Source of the DNA: CAZTGB01 sp964612965
GTDB taxonomy: Bacteria > Patescibacteriota > Microgenomatia > UBA8517
Length of the DNA: 64,000 nucleotides
NCBI GenBank assembly: GCA_964612965.1
Contig: CAZTGB010000003.1
Location: 1-64,000 of the forward strand
Direction: 5' to 3'
The notes beneath the pieces were generated by a model. The model did no database searches, had not been told where the DNA came from, and worked only from the letters and a program-made list of their open reading frames with translations. Made by a program: the position numbers and the translations under genes. Shown here in pieces: positions 39,470-49,335 of this stretch (within the stretch, counting starts at the first letter, position 1; every line of letters starts with the position of its first letter).

Positions 39470-40999
39470 TGATTCAATTGAAAAAACTTTTTAAAAAAGA
39501 GTGGGTTAGGAAAGCTGCTATTTTTTTTATTATTTTAATTTCGGTAATTTGGGCGGGTAAAGGGATTTTTAAATACAATGTTTTTAGTACCCACGATCTA
39601 GACCATCATTTAGCAAGAAGCTTTGATGCTGTTCAGACTTTTTCCGAAGGACATTTCCCGATGCGCTGGGCAGGAAGCCTTAATTACTTTTGCGGAGTTC
39701 CCATTTACAACTTCTTTTATCCTTTAATTTATTATTTGGTAGTTTTAATTAACAGCATTAATCCAGATATTATAATGGCTCTTAAAATAATTGATTTCTT
39801 ATCTCTTTTAATTGGAACTTTGTTTTTTTATCTTTGGATGAGGGAAGAAACGAAGAAAGATATCGCAGCTTTAGGTGGAGCCCTGCTTTATTTATATGCT
39901 CCGTATAGATTTTCTTTAATTTTTGTACGAGGGAGCCCTGAATTTTTGGCTTACGCAATTTTGCCTGTCGTACTTTATCTGTACGTCTTACTTCTAGAAT
40001 CAAGTGGGAGGAAAACAGTTGTTTATGCTTTCTTGGCAAGTTTAGTTGGGGCACTTCTTGCAATCTCACATAATTTTACGGTTATGTTTTTATTTCCGAT
40101 AATCCTTGTTTACTTAGTTGCCAAGTCAATTACCTTGAAAGTGGATATTAAAAAAATAGGTTGGCTCATGATGTCGTTTATTGGGAGTTTTGGACTTAGT
40201 GCATTTTTTATTGGTCCAGCCTTACTTGAAAAACAGTATACAAGGATAGGTGAGAACTTTTTGTTTTGGAAAGAACACTTTCCAACTTTGGGACAGCTTA
40301 TTAAATCCCCTTGGGGATATTTTTATTCATCTCTGGGAACTCACAATGATGGGATGAGTTTTATGTTGGGGTATGCTCAGTGGGTGGTTTTGGGAGCGGC
40401 TGCCTTTTGGATAGTATATAGATTAGTTATTAAAGGAAAGTTTGATCTTTGGATAATTTTGACTTTCATCGCTTCGGTTTTGACAATTTATTTAATTTTA
40501 CCTTGGTCGATTCCTGTTTGGGAGGTATTAAAACCACTACAGGAAATTCAATTCTCCTGGAGACTTTTAGGAATTGCCATCTTCACAATTAGTTGTCTTT
40601 TTTCATATCTTTTGGATAAAATTGACTCGAAGTATCTCTTAATCCCCTTTTTTGTCGGTGTGGTAATTTTAGGATTTATTGGCAACAGAAACCATTTACT
40701 GCCTCAACCTATATCTGTTCAGGATTTGTATAGATATGATGATTTTGAAAAATTTCACTACCACCGTTATTCAACAACAACATTAGGAGATGACATAATT
40801 GCAAAAGGGTCGGCAGAAGCATGTTGGTTTGATGTCCCATTAATCGCGACTGATAAGGAAGAAATTAAACATGAAGTTGAGCGCGGAAATACTTATGGTT
40901 TTGTTAAGTTTAGAGTTCCTAAAAATCCAAATGGAACAATAATAACAACTGGCTTAGGTTTTTTTCCAAAAGCGTATAAATTTGAAATAAATGGTAAAG
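39469..40999 (+). CDS. YfhO-like membrane protein fused to a GT-C module, part before the gap
   Basis: The first 510 residues of a membrane protein with the layout of the 54110 and 55737 paralogs: STHDLDHHLARSFDAV followed by FPMRWAGSLNYFCGVPIYNFFYPL in the first outside loop, YLYAPYRFSLIFVRGSPEFLAYA, QFSWRLLGIAI, and a C-terminal beta-rich part. It runs into 80 unknown bases at 41000 in the middle of the FEINGK beta-sandwich region. The sequence after the gap completes that region and then goes on into a second enzyme, so this is probably one fused gene. Confidence 0.82.
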
Positions 41000-41079
41000 N
41001 NNNNNNNNNNNNNNNNNNNNNNNNNNNNNNNNNNNNNNNNNNNNNNNNNNNNNNNNNNNNNNNNNNNNNNNNNNNNNNN
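41000..41079. other. Assembly gap
   Basis: Eighty unknown bases. Reading frames on the two sides differ by one, so the gap length is wrong by one base or so if, as I think, a single gene crosses it. Confidence 0.95.
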
Positions 41080-42601
41080 CAATAATTGTGGTGGAAGGAT
41101 ATGTTTTGACGTTAAAAATGTAAAAGAGGGTGAAAATTATATTTCATGGAAGATCGTCCAGACGCCAATTGAGTCGTTTTTCAATATGGTTTCCCTCGTC
41201 TTCTTAGCTGTCTGGCTGATTTTATTAGTAGGGATTAAGAGAATAAAGCCTCATTTCTTATTGATTGCTATCTTTTTGATCTTTCTTTTTTTTAGAAGCT
41301 ATAACCTTTCAGAGCGAATTGGTTTTGGCTGGGATCAGGAACGTGATGCGAATGCTATAGCTGCTATTCTTTCAGGGGACTTTACATTTTTGGGTCCTAG
41401 GGTTCAGGGACCAGCTGGTTTTTTCCTTCCCCCGTATTTTTTCTACTTATTAGCTCCGTTCTATCAAATAATGACTTTAAGTCCATATGCTATGAATGTT
41501 TTTATAGTCTTTTGGGCAATCTTAACTTTCTTTGTTGGATATTTTATTCTCACTAAAATATTTGGTAGAAAGATGGCACTTATCTTTTTGGCTCTTTGGG
41601 CGGTTAATCCCCTCGCCGTTTCAATTGACACAATTTCTTGGAACCCAGTTGTTATTCCTCTTTTATTTCTTCTTTTAATTTATTTGCTTTACATTTTCTA
41701 CAAAGAACAGAAAGTAAAACACTTATTTTTATTGGGGCTAATTTTTGGATTTGGGACAAGTTTCCATTTGCAGTTTTTGTTTATTTTCCCAATACTAATC
41801 CCCCTTATTCATGAAGTTCTCAAGAATAAAAAGGTTAAGGGTTTGATTTATTTTGTTGTTGGATTTATTATTCCTTTTTTGCCAATTATTCTATTTGATT
41901 TAAGGCATAACTTTCTCAATATTAGGCAGGTGCTTGAATTTGCCAAGTCGGGGAGCGAAATAAATAGAGTTTTACCTGTGTGGGACAGGACATCATCTTT
42001 CATGGTTGGGGGAGAGATCTCAAGGATATTGGGAGGATTTGTATACATATTTGGACTTGCTGGTTTTTTTACCTTTGCTAAAAGAATAAAAGATAAAGTT
42101 CAATCCAGAATATTTTTTGGTCTTGGCCTAGTTTGGGCGGCAAGTCTATTCCTTTTTTATCTTTTTATTAAAAATCCTTCCGAATATTATTTCAATTACT
42201 TACTTGTTCCTTTATTGATATTATTAGCAAATATACTTAATTACTGGAAAAGGCTGGGAATCTTAATTCTTGTTGTGGTTATGCTTTACTTTTCTTACAG
42301 AGCATTACCACTACTTAATAGTGTTAACTTAAATGTAAGGGAGAAAGATCATGTGGTTGGAGTTTTAGCTAAAATGACAAAAAACTCTGAGCCATTTAAT
42401 GTTTCGTTTGATGTTCCATTAAATGAAGATACTGGGTTTAGATATTTACTTAATTATCACAAAGTGTCAGTAAGCGGAAAAGATACAGATCCGCTAATTG
42501 AATTTGTAATTCCAGCAGGAACCAAAAAGGATACCTTTACAATTGGGAAAATTGGGCTTTTTATTCCCTCGGGCTGGATTAGTCACAACTGGATAAGGTA
42601 G
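41080..42601 (+). CDS. YfhO-like/GT-C fusion, part after the gap
   Basis: The first 60 residues (CFDVKNVKEGENYISWKI, TPIESFFNMVSLVFLAVWLIL) are the normal C-terminus of a YfhO-like protein: beta strand, Thr-Pro-Ile and last helix. A GT-C domain follows without stop: FFRSYNLSERIGFGWDQERDAN, GDFTFLGPRVQGPAGFFLPPYFFYL, and FDLRHNFLNI. This C-terminal domain resembles those at 37991 and 35941. The whole fused chain would have more than 1000 residues. It ends 16 bases before the next GT2 gene. Confidence 0.82.
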
Positions 42602-42616
42602 AATTAGTACATAAAT

Positions 42617-43369
42617 ATGAGAAAAACTTTTCTCTCTGTGGTTTTGCCCGCTTATAACGAGGTTAAAAATTTAAGACGCGGTGTTTTGTCTTCAGTGTAT
42701 GATTTTTTAAAAAAGAAAGATTTCTCTTGGGAAGTTTTGGTAGCTGATGACGGCTCGACAGACGAAACAGTTAAAATGTCGGAAGAATTTGCTAAGAGCC
42801 ATGAGGGCTTTAGAATTTTAAAAGAACCACATAGAGGAAAAGGAGGAACGGTGATTGCGGGAATGCTTAAAGCTACAGGTGCGATAGTTTTATTTAGTGA
42901 TATGGATCAATCTACTCCAATTGATCAAGTAGAAAAGTTTTTACCTAAATTTGAATCCGGATATGATGTTGTTATTGGAAGTAGAAGTGGCAGGCCAGGA
43001 CAGACTTATATTAGAAAAATTATGGCCTATGGTTGGATGTTTTTGAGAACTATAATTTTGAGGCTTCCATATAAAGATACACAGTGCGGATTTAAGGCAT
43101 TCAAAAAAGAAGCTGCTAACGAAATTTTTAAAAGAATGCAGGTTTTTAGAGAAGGAAGAAGTGTAGCTGGGGCTGCTGTTAATGCAGGATTTGATCTTGA
43201 AATACTTTACATTGCCAGGAAATTAAAACTAAAAGTGGCTGAGGTACCAGTTGAATGGTATGAATATGGAGAGAGGAAGGCTGTGAGTCCAGTCAAAGAC
43301 TCATGGGATGGATTAAAAGATTTACTTCATGTGCGTTGGAATGCAGTATTGGGAAAGTACAATGTATGA
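42617..43369 (+). CDS. Polyprenyl-phosphate glucosyltransferase (GT2, ALG5/DPG-synthase-like)
   Basis: A 250-residue GT2 protein without membrane segments beyond weak C-terminal ones: LPAYNEVKNLRRGV, LVADDGSTDETVKM, HRGKGGTVIAGML, LFSDMDQSTPI (metal-binding Asp-x-Asp), YDVVIGSRSG, and DTQCGFKAFKKEAANEIF, a pattern of dolichyl-phosphate beta-glucosyltransferases. It loads glucose or a similar sugar onto a polyprenyl phosphate for the GT-C enzymes nearby; the next gene, a GT-C enzyme, starts in its stop (ATGA). Confidence 0.9.
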   Translation: MRKTFLSVVLPAYNEVKNLRRGVLSSVYDFLKKKDFSWEVLVADDGSTDETVKMSEEFAKSHEGFRILKEPHRGKGGTVIAGMLKATGAIVLFSDMDQSTPIDQVEKFLPKFESGYDVVIGSRSGRPGQTYIRKIMAYGWMFLRTIILRLPYKDTQCGFKAFKKEAANEIFKRMQVFREGRSVAGAAVNAGFDLEILYIARKLKLKVAEVPVEWYEYGERKAVSPVKDSWDGLKDLLHVRWNAVLGKYNV

Positions 43370-44895
43370 TAAAAATCATAAGAGAATGGAAATGGACAGT
43401 ATTAATACTGATAGGGATTGTCGGTCTTGCTTTTTTTCTTCGATTTTTTAATTTAACGCTTTTACCTGTTTTTGCTGATGAGGCGATCTACATTCGATGG
43501 AGCCAGATCATGGCAAATGAAGCTACATTAAGGTTTCTGCCTCTTTCTGACGGTAAACAGCCCCTTTATATGTGGGTTTTAATGCTTTTTGTTGATAGAT
43601 TTTCAGATCCACTTTTTATAGGAAGACTCCTATCTGTTGTTTGTGGAATTGGCACACTTTTTGGAATATTTGAGCTATCCTATCTTCTTTTTAAAAATAA
43701 AAGAGTTTCATTAGTTGCAACTTTTCTTTATGCAATTTCTCCTTTCTCAGTTTTTTTTGATAGATTGGCATTAGTTGACTCAATGCTCAATCTTTTTGGA
43801 GTTTGGTCAGTTTTTTTGAGTGTATTAATGGTTAAAACTAAAAGACTAGATTTAGCGATGATTATGGGGGTGACTTTGGGATTTATGCTTTTAACAAAAT
43901 CTCCAGCGATATTTTTTATACTCCTGATACCTTTTACTTGGTTTTTGGTTGAGAAAAAGTCAGATATATTTAAACTTTTACCACTTTACGGAGTTTCACT
44001 TATTATCGCTTACGGAATGTATGGGATTCTTCATTTGGGTCCTAATTATCATTTAATTGCCCTAAGGAATTTAGATTATGTCTATCCATATAGCCACATT
44101 TTAACTGACCCTTTAAATCCATTTAAGGGTCATTCTGGAGGAATTATTAATTATTTCATTCTACTGGCTCCACTTAGTTTGGTTCCCCTCTTTGTGATAG
44201 GAATATTAACACATTTCAAAAAGAACTTAGTCACAATTTTGCCAGTCACAGCATTGGCCTTTGGTCCTCTTGTGGTTATTGCCGAATACTCAAAAGTGGT
44301 TACTGCCAGATATATTCTTTTTACTATTCCGTTTTTTATAATTTTGGCTGCATCTGCATTTATTTCAAAATCAAAGTGGATTAAATATTTAAGTACAACT
44401 TTTCTTATTCTTTTTACAATTCAAAGTGCTTTTTTTGATTTTAAACTTTTAACCAAGGTGGAAGATGCTCCACTTCCATTGGGAGATAGGTCAGGGTACC
44501 TTGAAGAGTGGACTGCGGGACAGGGGATAAAAGAAATAGCCGAGTTTATTAAAGCTGAGCATGTAAAAGAACCAGACAAAAGAATAATTGTTGGGACAGA
44601 GGGATATTTTGGAACTCTACCCCAAGGACTTGAAATGTATACGCAGGTCATCCCTAATGTAGTTGTTATTGGTGTTGGACTTGGGATAAACAAAGTTCCA
44701 GGCAGTCTTTCAGAATCAAAATCTGCGGGCAATAAAACATATCTGGTAGTTAATAAATCAAGACTAGTTGAGGATCCTGAAAAGATTGGACTTAAGCTTA
44801 TTAGTTCTTACGAAAAGCCTCCAAGAAGAATGGGATCTATGGAATATACCTTATACGGACCTCAGGAAGTATTATATTTCTTTGAGGTAAAATAG
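43366..44895 (+). CDS. GT-C membrane glycosyltransferase (ArnT/PMT-like)
   Basis: A 509-residue polytopic enzyme. The first outside loop has LPVFADEAIYIRWSQ, with the Asp-Glu catalytic pair of the GT39/GT83 type, then LPLSDGKQPLYMW. FDRLALVDSMLNLFGVWSVF and LTKSPAIFFILLIPFT are typical second-loop motifs. A soluble C-terminal domain of about 130 residues follows the last helix (EEWTAGQGIKEIAEFI). Coupled to the GT2 gene before it, which probably makes its lipid donor. Confidence 0.88.
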   Translation: MIKIIREWKWTVLILIGIVGLAFFLRFFNLTLLPVFADEAIYIRWSQIMANEATLRFLPLSDGKQPLYMWVLMLFVDRFSDPLFIGRLLSVVCGIGTLFGIFELSYLLFKNKRVSLVATFLYAISPFSVFFDRLALVDSMLNLFGVWSVFLSVLMVKTKRLDLAMIMGVTLGFMLLTKSPAIFFILLIPFTWFLVEKKSDIFKLLPLYGVSLIIAYGMYGILHLGPNYHLIALRNLDYVYPYSHILTDPLNPFKGHSGGIINYFILLAPLSLVPLFVIGILTHFKKNLVTILPVTALAFGPLVVIAEYSKVVTARYILFTIPFFIILAASAFISKSKWIKYLSTTFLILFTIQSAFFDFKLLTKVEDAPLPLGDRSGYLEEWTAGQGIKEIAEFIKAEHVKEPDKRIIVGTEGYFGTLPQGLEMYTQVIPNVVVIGVGLGINKVPGSLSESKSAGNKTYLVVNKSRLVEDPEKIGLKLISSYEKPPRRMGSMEYTLYGPQEVLYFFEVK

Positions 44896-44896
44896 T

Positions 44897-45172
44897 TTAT
44901 TCTAATTCTGACATCCAATGATAATTGGGGTTGACGTCTCTTATTTTTGGATGCAACTCGCCTTCATAGGGCCGGATACTTACACTTAAATGGTAACCGT
45001 CCGAATCACTAACTGCGAAAAAATTTAGCTTATTTCTTAAAATGTCTTCAAGTGATTTTGGATCAACACCTTCTTGAAGTAATCTAGCCGCAGCACCCGG
45101 ACCTGAAAGTTTTGTCATTTTGATCTCTTCGACTAGTTTATCGATTGTTTGGGTGTCTAAAAACTCATTCAT
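44897..45172 (-). CDS. Small soluble protein, unknown
   Basis: A 91-residue acidic protein with a helical N-terminal part (FLDTQTIDKLVEEIKMTKL, then GPGAAARLLQEGVDPKSLEDIL) and a strand-like C-terminus (NFFAVSDSDGYHLSVSIRPY). It is the only minus-strand gene between 34.5 and 61.9 kb. TATAAT lies 3 bases before its ATG. It is convergent with the GT-C gene with one base between them. Family unknown. Confidence 0.55.
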   Translation of the reverse strand: MNEFLDTQTIDKLVEEIKMTKLSGPGAAARLLQEGVDPKSLEDILRNKLNFFAVSDSDGYHLSVSIRPYEGELHPKIRDVNPNYHWMSELE

Positions 45173-45224
45173 AGAATTATATATGCAATATTATACATTT
45201 GTTTGAAGAAGTCAATGTTAATGT

Positions 45225-45230
45225 TACAAT
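45225..45230 (+). promoter_or_regulatory. -10 box of the flippase gene
   Basis: TACAAT ends 6 bases before the GTG at 45237, so the transcript should start at the start codon. No clear -35 (17 bases upstream reads ATTTGT). Confidence 0.45.
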
Positions 45231-45236
45231 TTTGAG

Positions 45237-46724
45237 GTGGATAACCAAGAGAGCCATTTAAACCCCACAGATGAGATTAATTTAGAGACTGTTAAGTCGC
45301 GTGCTGTAAAGGGTGTGGTAGTACTCACTGGCAGAACATTTTTTCTCCAGGCTATCGCTCTTTTTTCTCAGCTATTACTTTTTGCATATTTAGGAAGTTA
45401 TGAGTTTGGAGTGTTTACGATAGTAACCGCAATTGTTAATTTCCTTGTTTACTTTTCAGACATCGGCCTTGCGGCTGCATTAATTCAAAAGAAAGAAAAG
45501 CCAACTGAGGTTGACCTAAGAACTACATTTTTTGTTCAGCAGACATTAATCTTAATTGTAATCGGAGTTACAATTGTCCTTACCCCTTTCTTTGTTCAGA
45601 AATATTCATTAACAAGTGATGGGCAAATGCTTCTTTATGCCCTGGCTGTTTCGCTTCTTTTCTCATCACTTAAAAGTATTCCATCAGTACTTCTTGAAAG
45701 GAAACTTGAGTTTGTTAAGCTGGTTTTTCCTCAGATTCTTGAACAGACTGTCTACTATATGGTGCTTGTTGCTCTTGCCATGAGAGAATTTGGACTAAAG
45801 AGTTTTACTTTTGCGGTTTTGGCAAGGGGACTTACAGGACTAATCGCAATTTATATTCTTCAGCCATGGCTTCCAGGGTTTGCATTTTCTAAATCAACAT
45901 TAAAGGGGCTATTTAAGTTTGGAATTCCATACCAAGTAAATACTTTCCTGGCTACTTTTAAGGATGATGGAATAACTTTAATTTTAGGTGGAATTTTGGG
46001 ACCAATCGGGGTAGGAATTCTGTCATTTGCTCAAAAGCTTGCCAGAATTCCACTTACATTCTTTATGGATACAGTAACCAGGGTTACTTTTCCGGCATTC
46101 TCAAGAATGCAAGACGCAGGAGAGCACTTGGAGCGAAGCGTAACCCGATCAATATTCTTTATTTGTTTGTTGGTTTTTCCAAGTTTAGTTGGAATCGTAA
46201 TTTTAGCTCCGATTTTAGTCAGTGTGGTTCCAAAATACAATCATTGGACTCCCGCTTTAATTCCACTTGTTTTTGTAGCTATTAATTTTCTTTTTGCGGC
46301 AGCAACAACTCAACTTACAAATCTTCTAAATGCAATTGGGAAGATTAAAATTACTTTTTACTTAATGATCATGTGGACAGTTCTTTCCTGGGTGCTTATT
46401 CCGCTTCTTGCAGTTAGGTACGGGGTAGTTGGCGCCTCAATCGGTTACAGTTTGGTTGGGGTTTCATCAATTATTGCGATAATAATTGCAAGACGATTTG
46501 TTAAATTCTCGCTCATTAATTCAATGATTAAGCCTTTTTTTGGAGCGATTATTATGGGAATAGCGCTTTTTGTGGCCAGAGGATTTTTGCCTTACAGTTA
46601 TTATTCAATGATAGGTCTTACCCTAATAGGATCGTTTGTTTACGGTTCAATAATGTTTATTATCATGGGAATGGGCTTAGTTGAGGATGTGCGCCGAAGC
46701 TTCAAGACCCTTCTAAATAGGTAG
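45237..46724 (+). CDS. Polysaccharide flippase (Wzx/MviN-MATE superfamily)
   Basis: A 495-residue membrane protein with about fourteen hydrophobic segments and no large soluble domain, the MATE-like fold of O-antigen and teichuronic acid exporters (RfbX/TuaB type): RAVKGVVVLTGRTFFLQAIALF at the N-terminus, ERKLEFVKLVFPQILEQTVYYMV, and FGIPYQVNTFLATFKDDGI. It would flip undecaprenyl-linked oligosaccharides across the membrane. The start is GTG. It is the central export step of the island. Confidence 0.93.
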   Translation: MDNQESHLNPTDEINLETVKSRAVKGVVVLTGRTFFLQAIALFSQLLLFAYLGSYEFGVFTIVTAIVNFLVYFSDIGLAAALIQKKEKPTEVDLRTTFFVQQTLILIVIGVTIVLTPFFVQKYSLTSDGQMLLYALAVSLLFSSLKSIPSVLLERKLEFVKLVFPQILEQTVYYMVLVALAMREFGLKSFTFAVLARGLTGLIAIYILQPWLPGFAFSKSTLKGLFKFGIPYQVNTFLATFKDDGITLILGGILGPIGVGILSFAQKLARIPLTFFMDTVTRVTFPAFSRMQDAGEHLERSVTRSIFFICLLVFPSLVGIVILAPILVSVVPKYNHWTPALIPLVFVAINFLFAAATTQLTNLLNAIGKIKITFYLMIMWTVLSWVLIPLLAVRYGVVGASIGYSLVGVSSIIAIIIARRFVKFSLINSMIKPFFGAIIMGIALFVARGFLPYSYYSMIGLTLIGSFVYGSIMFIIMGMGLVEDVRRSFKTLLNR

Positions 46725-46735
46725 GTTGGGGTGGT

Positions 46736-46773
46736 AAGCAGAGCTTGGCCATTTCTGGGCGAAATGGTAAAAT
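46736..46773 (+). repeat. Double-hairpin element, copy 3 (intergenic), ending in a -10 box
   Basis: AAGC-AGA-GCTT (46736-46746), then CCATTTC-TGGGC-GAAATGG (46749-46767), then TAAAAT (46768-46773), 5 bases before the GTG of the next gene. It is the longest second hairpin in the set (7 bp). Forty-nine bases further on copy 4 follows. Confidence 0.65.
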
Positions 46774-46778
46774 AAGTC

Positions 46779-47702
46779 GTGCATAAGCAAAGCTTGGCCG
46801 CATCGGCTAAAATTTCAGTAGTGATAAACACCATTAATGAGGCTAAAAGCTTGTCTCAAACCATTGTTTCAGTCAGAGATTTTGCCGATGAGATATTAGT
46901 GTGTGACATGGAGTCAACTGACGGAAGTGTGGAGGTTGCCCGAAAACTTGGAGCCAAAGTCATTACCCACAAAAAGGTAGATTATGTTGAACTTGTCAGA
47001 AATTATGCAATTTCTATGGCTGAAGGGGATTGGATTTTGATTTTAGATCCGGATGAGGAAGTAGCTGGCGCCCTTTCCAGAAAATTAAAGGAAATTATTA
47101 AGAAGCCGTCTGCTGATTATTTTAGAATTCCAAGGAAGAATTTAATCTTTGGGAAATGGATGAAGCATTCCAGGTGGTGGCCTGACTACAATATTCGTTT
47201 TTTTAAGAAAGGATCCGTTTCTTGGAGTGAAATAATTCACGCTGTACCCATGACAACTGGAAAAGGGGCGGAGATCCCGGACCGCGAAGAGTTATCAATT
47301 ATTCATCACCACTATGACTCTATCGAACAGTATGTGGAGAGGTTAAACAGATATACCTCAGTTCAAGCTGACCTAAAAATTAAAGAAGGATATAAATTTA
47401 ATTATTTAGATTTAATTAGAAAACCTGCGAATGAATTTTTAAGCAGATTCTTTTTTGGAGAAGCCTATAAAGATGGATTACATGGCTTTGCCGTTTCTCT
47501 TCTTCAAGCTTTTTCTGAGATTGTCTTATATTTAAAACTTTGGCAGAAGTCTGGATTTAAAGAAGAAAAAATAGAGATAGTAAATATTAAAAATGAAGTT
47601 CGAAAAGTAAGGCGAGATTTTAATCATTGGTTTGCGGATGCAAGCTTTACAGAAACCGGAAATGTAATGGAACTAATTAAAAGAAAGTTCAAAATCTTCT
47701 AA
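46779..47702 (+). CDS. Glycosyltransferase family 2
   Basis: A 307-residue GT2 protein: SVVINTINEAKSLSQTIVSV, ADEILVCDMESTDGSVEVA, LILDPDEEVAGALSRKL (metal site Asp-Pro-Asp), and PRKNLIFGKWMKHSRWWPDYNIRFFKKG, HHYDSIEQYVERLNRYT. This is the WaaE/KdtX-like type, which adds sugars to lipid-linked glycans in the cytoplasm. The start is a GTG 5 bases after a TAAAAT box. Residues 3-6 (KQSL) are encoded by element copy 4, so the N-terminal extension comes from the element. It ends 2 bases before the next GT2. Confidence 0.9.
   Translation: MHKQSLAASAKISVVINTINEAKSLSQTIVSVRDFADEILVCDMESTDGSVEVARKLGAKVITHKKVDYVELVRNYAISMAEGDWILILDPDEEVAGALSRKLKEIIKKPSADYFRIPRKNLIFGKWMKHSRWWPDYNIRFFKKGSVSWSEIIHAVPMTTGKGAEIPDREELSIIHHHYDSIEQYVERLNRYTSVQADLKIKEGYKFNYLDLIRKPANEFLSRFFFGEAYKDGLHGFAVSLLQAFSEIVLYLKLWQKSGFKEEKIEIVNIKNEVRKVRRDFNHWFADASFTETGNVMELIKRKFKIF
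46785..46813 (+). repeat. Double-hairpin element, copy 4 (coding)
   Basis: AAGC-AAA-GCTT (46785-46795), GCCG-CAT-CGGC (46797-46807), then TAAAAT. Translated as KQSL then AASAK at the very N-terminus of the GT2 protein. Confidence 0.65.
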
Positions 47703-47704
47703 AA

Positions 47705-48631
47705 ATGTTAAAGGTTTCACTTGTAATTTTAAACTGGAATGGAATAGATGACACGCTTGGGTGTTTGGCATCTGCTAATAAATTAAATACAGATGGATTT
47801 AATTTAAATACAATTGTTGTAGATAATGCCTCTACGGATAATTCAATTGAAAAGTTAAAACAAATTAATGGGATAGATTTGATTGCAAATAAAGAAAACC
47901 TGGGATTTGCGGAGGGAAACAATATTGGTATAAAGCGTGCTTTGGAAAGTGGCGCGGATTACATTGTTATATCAAATAACGATATTATTTTAGAGAAAAA
48001 CAGTATAAGGGAACTTGTTGAGCTAATGGAATTTGACCATTCAATTGGGGCGTCATCTCCAAAAATATACTTTACTAAGGGATATGAGTATAAGCAAAGC
48101 TTGCTACCTGACGGTAGTAAAAAATATAAAGATAGTGATTTGGGAAAGGTTATTTGGTATGCCGGGGGCATAATTGACTGGAATAACGTTTATGGTACAA
48201 CGGGCGGGGTGGATGAAGTTGATAGTGGACAATTTGAAGAGATTTGCGAGACGGATTTTGCTACAGGGGCCTATATGATATTAAGCCGTGAGGTTATTAA
48301 GAAAGTTGGAATGTTTGATGGACGGTACTATATGTACTATGAAGATACAGATTTATCACAAAGAATTAAAAAAGCAGGTTATAAAATTATGTTTAATCCA
48401 AGAAGTATTGTCTGGCACAAGGTTGCGCAAGGCTCCGGTATAGGGAGCGCTAATAATGATTATTTTATATCTAGAAATAGAATGTTATTTGGGATGGCTT
48501 ATGCGAGTTTACGCACAAAATTTGCTCTATTACGCGAAAGTGTAAAGTTATTTTTTCATGGGAGGCCTTGGCAGAGAATTGGTGTCAGAGATTATTATTT
48601 AGGAAATCTTGGGAAGGGATCATGGAAGTGA
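47705..48631 (+). CDS. Glycosyltransferase family 2 (rhamnosyltransferase-like)
   Basis: A 308-residue GT2 protein: SLVILNWNGIDDTLGCLAS, VVDNASTDNSIEKL, NLGFAEGNNIGIKRALE, VISNNDIIL, the acceptor region DFATGAYMILSREVI, and MFDGRYYMYYEDTDLSQRI with the Glu-Asp catalytic pair. This is the WbbL/rhamnosyltransferase-like subgroup and might use the dTDP-sugar made by the rml cluster (inference). Element copy 5 encodes KQSL and five following residues inside a loop (about residues 130-138). Confidence 0.9.
   Translation: MLKVSLVILNWNGIDDTLGCLASANKLNTDGFNLNTIVVDNASTDNSIEKLKQINGIDLIANKENLGFAEGNNIGIKRALESGADYIVISNNDIILEKNSIRELVELMEFDHSIGASSPKIYFTKGYEYKQSLLPDGSKKYKDSDLGKVIWYAGGIIDWNNVYGTTGGVDEVDSGQFEEICETDFATGAYMILSREVIKKVGMFDGRYYMYYEDTDLSQRIKKAGYKIMFNPRSIVWHKVAQGSGIGSANNDYFISRNRMLFGMAYASLRTKFALLRESVKLFFHGRPWQRIGVRDYYLGNLGKGSWK
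48092..48117 (+). repeat. Double-hairpin element, copy 5 (coding)
   Basis: AAGC-AAA-GCTT (48092-48102), CTACC-TGAC-GGTAG (48104-48117 with loop 48109-48112). It lies within the rhamnosyltransferase-like gene and is translated as KQSL then LPDGSK, between a strand and a helix of the GT-A fold. Confidence 0.65.
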
Positions 48632-49335
48632 TATCGGCAATAATACTTACAAGAGGAGATAGAGACCTGAACGATCTTAAAAAATCTCTGAACTTTTGTG
48701 ATGAGGTAATCATTTTGGATGGTAGCCAACTCAAAGATTTTTCTTCTGAACGAAACAAAGCTGCTCAAAAATCCAAAGGAGATTGGCTTTTTTATGTTGA
48801 TGACGATGAAGAAGTACCAGGGTCTCTAAAAAATGAGATTTTAGAAACAATTAATGGAGGTCAATCAAAGTTTAGTGCGTATGCAATTCCTAGAAGAAAC
48901 ATTGTTTTTGGTCAAGAAATGAAACATTGTGGCCTTTGGCCAGATTTTGTCATTAGACTTATCAAAAAGTCTGAGTTTATGGGCTATATGGGTGAACTTC
49001 ACGAACAACCAAAGATAAAAGGAGAACTTGGTTATCTGAAAGCACCGTTTATTCATAATAAACACAGTAGCTTAAGTGAAATGGTTGAAAAGACAAATAA
49101 ATGGAGTGAGGTTGAGGCGAGACTGATGTTTGAAGCAAAACATCCACCTATGAATGTTTTTAGGTTTTTTACTGCGGGACTACGTGAGTTCTATTTAAGA
49201 ATGATTAGGCAAGTTGCTTTCATGGATGGGTCACGTGGGGTAATATACGGAATGTACCAAGTGTTTAGTAGACTAATTAGCTATTCCAAATTGTGGGAGA
49301 TGCAATTAAAAAATTATGCGCGCAGCAATTCATAA
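48622..49335 (+). CDS. Glycosyltransferase family 2
   Basis: A 237-residue GT2 protein from the ATG at 48622: VISAIILTRGDRDLNDL, EVIILDGSQLKDFSSER, LFYVDDDEEVPGSL (Asp-Asp-Asp metal site), PRRNIVFGQEMKHCGLWPDFVIRLIKKS. It is a paralog of the gene at 46779 (same order PR-N-IFG-MKH-WPD). The start overlaps the stop of the gene before it by 10 bases, and its stop overlaps the GT4 gene by 20 bases. Confidence 0.88.
   Translation: MEVISAIILTRGDRDLNDLKKSLNFCDEVIILDGSQLKDFSSERNKAAQKSKGDWLFYVDDDEEVPGSLKNEILETINGGQSKFSAYAIPRRNIVFGQEMKHCGLWPDFVIRLIKKSEFMGYMGELHEQPKIKGELGYLKAPFIHNKHSSLSEMVEKTNKWSEVEARLMFEAKHPPMNVFRFFTAGLREFYLRMIRQVAFMDGSRGVIYGMYQVFSRLISYSKLWEMQLKNYARSNS

Noticed and set aside
46126..46142. 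GCGAAGC in the flippase gene as another element copy
   Set aside because: Only the seven-base mini-hairpin matches; the flanks lack the AAGC...GCTT stem and the second hairpin.
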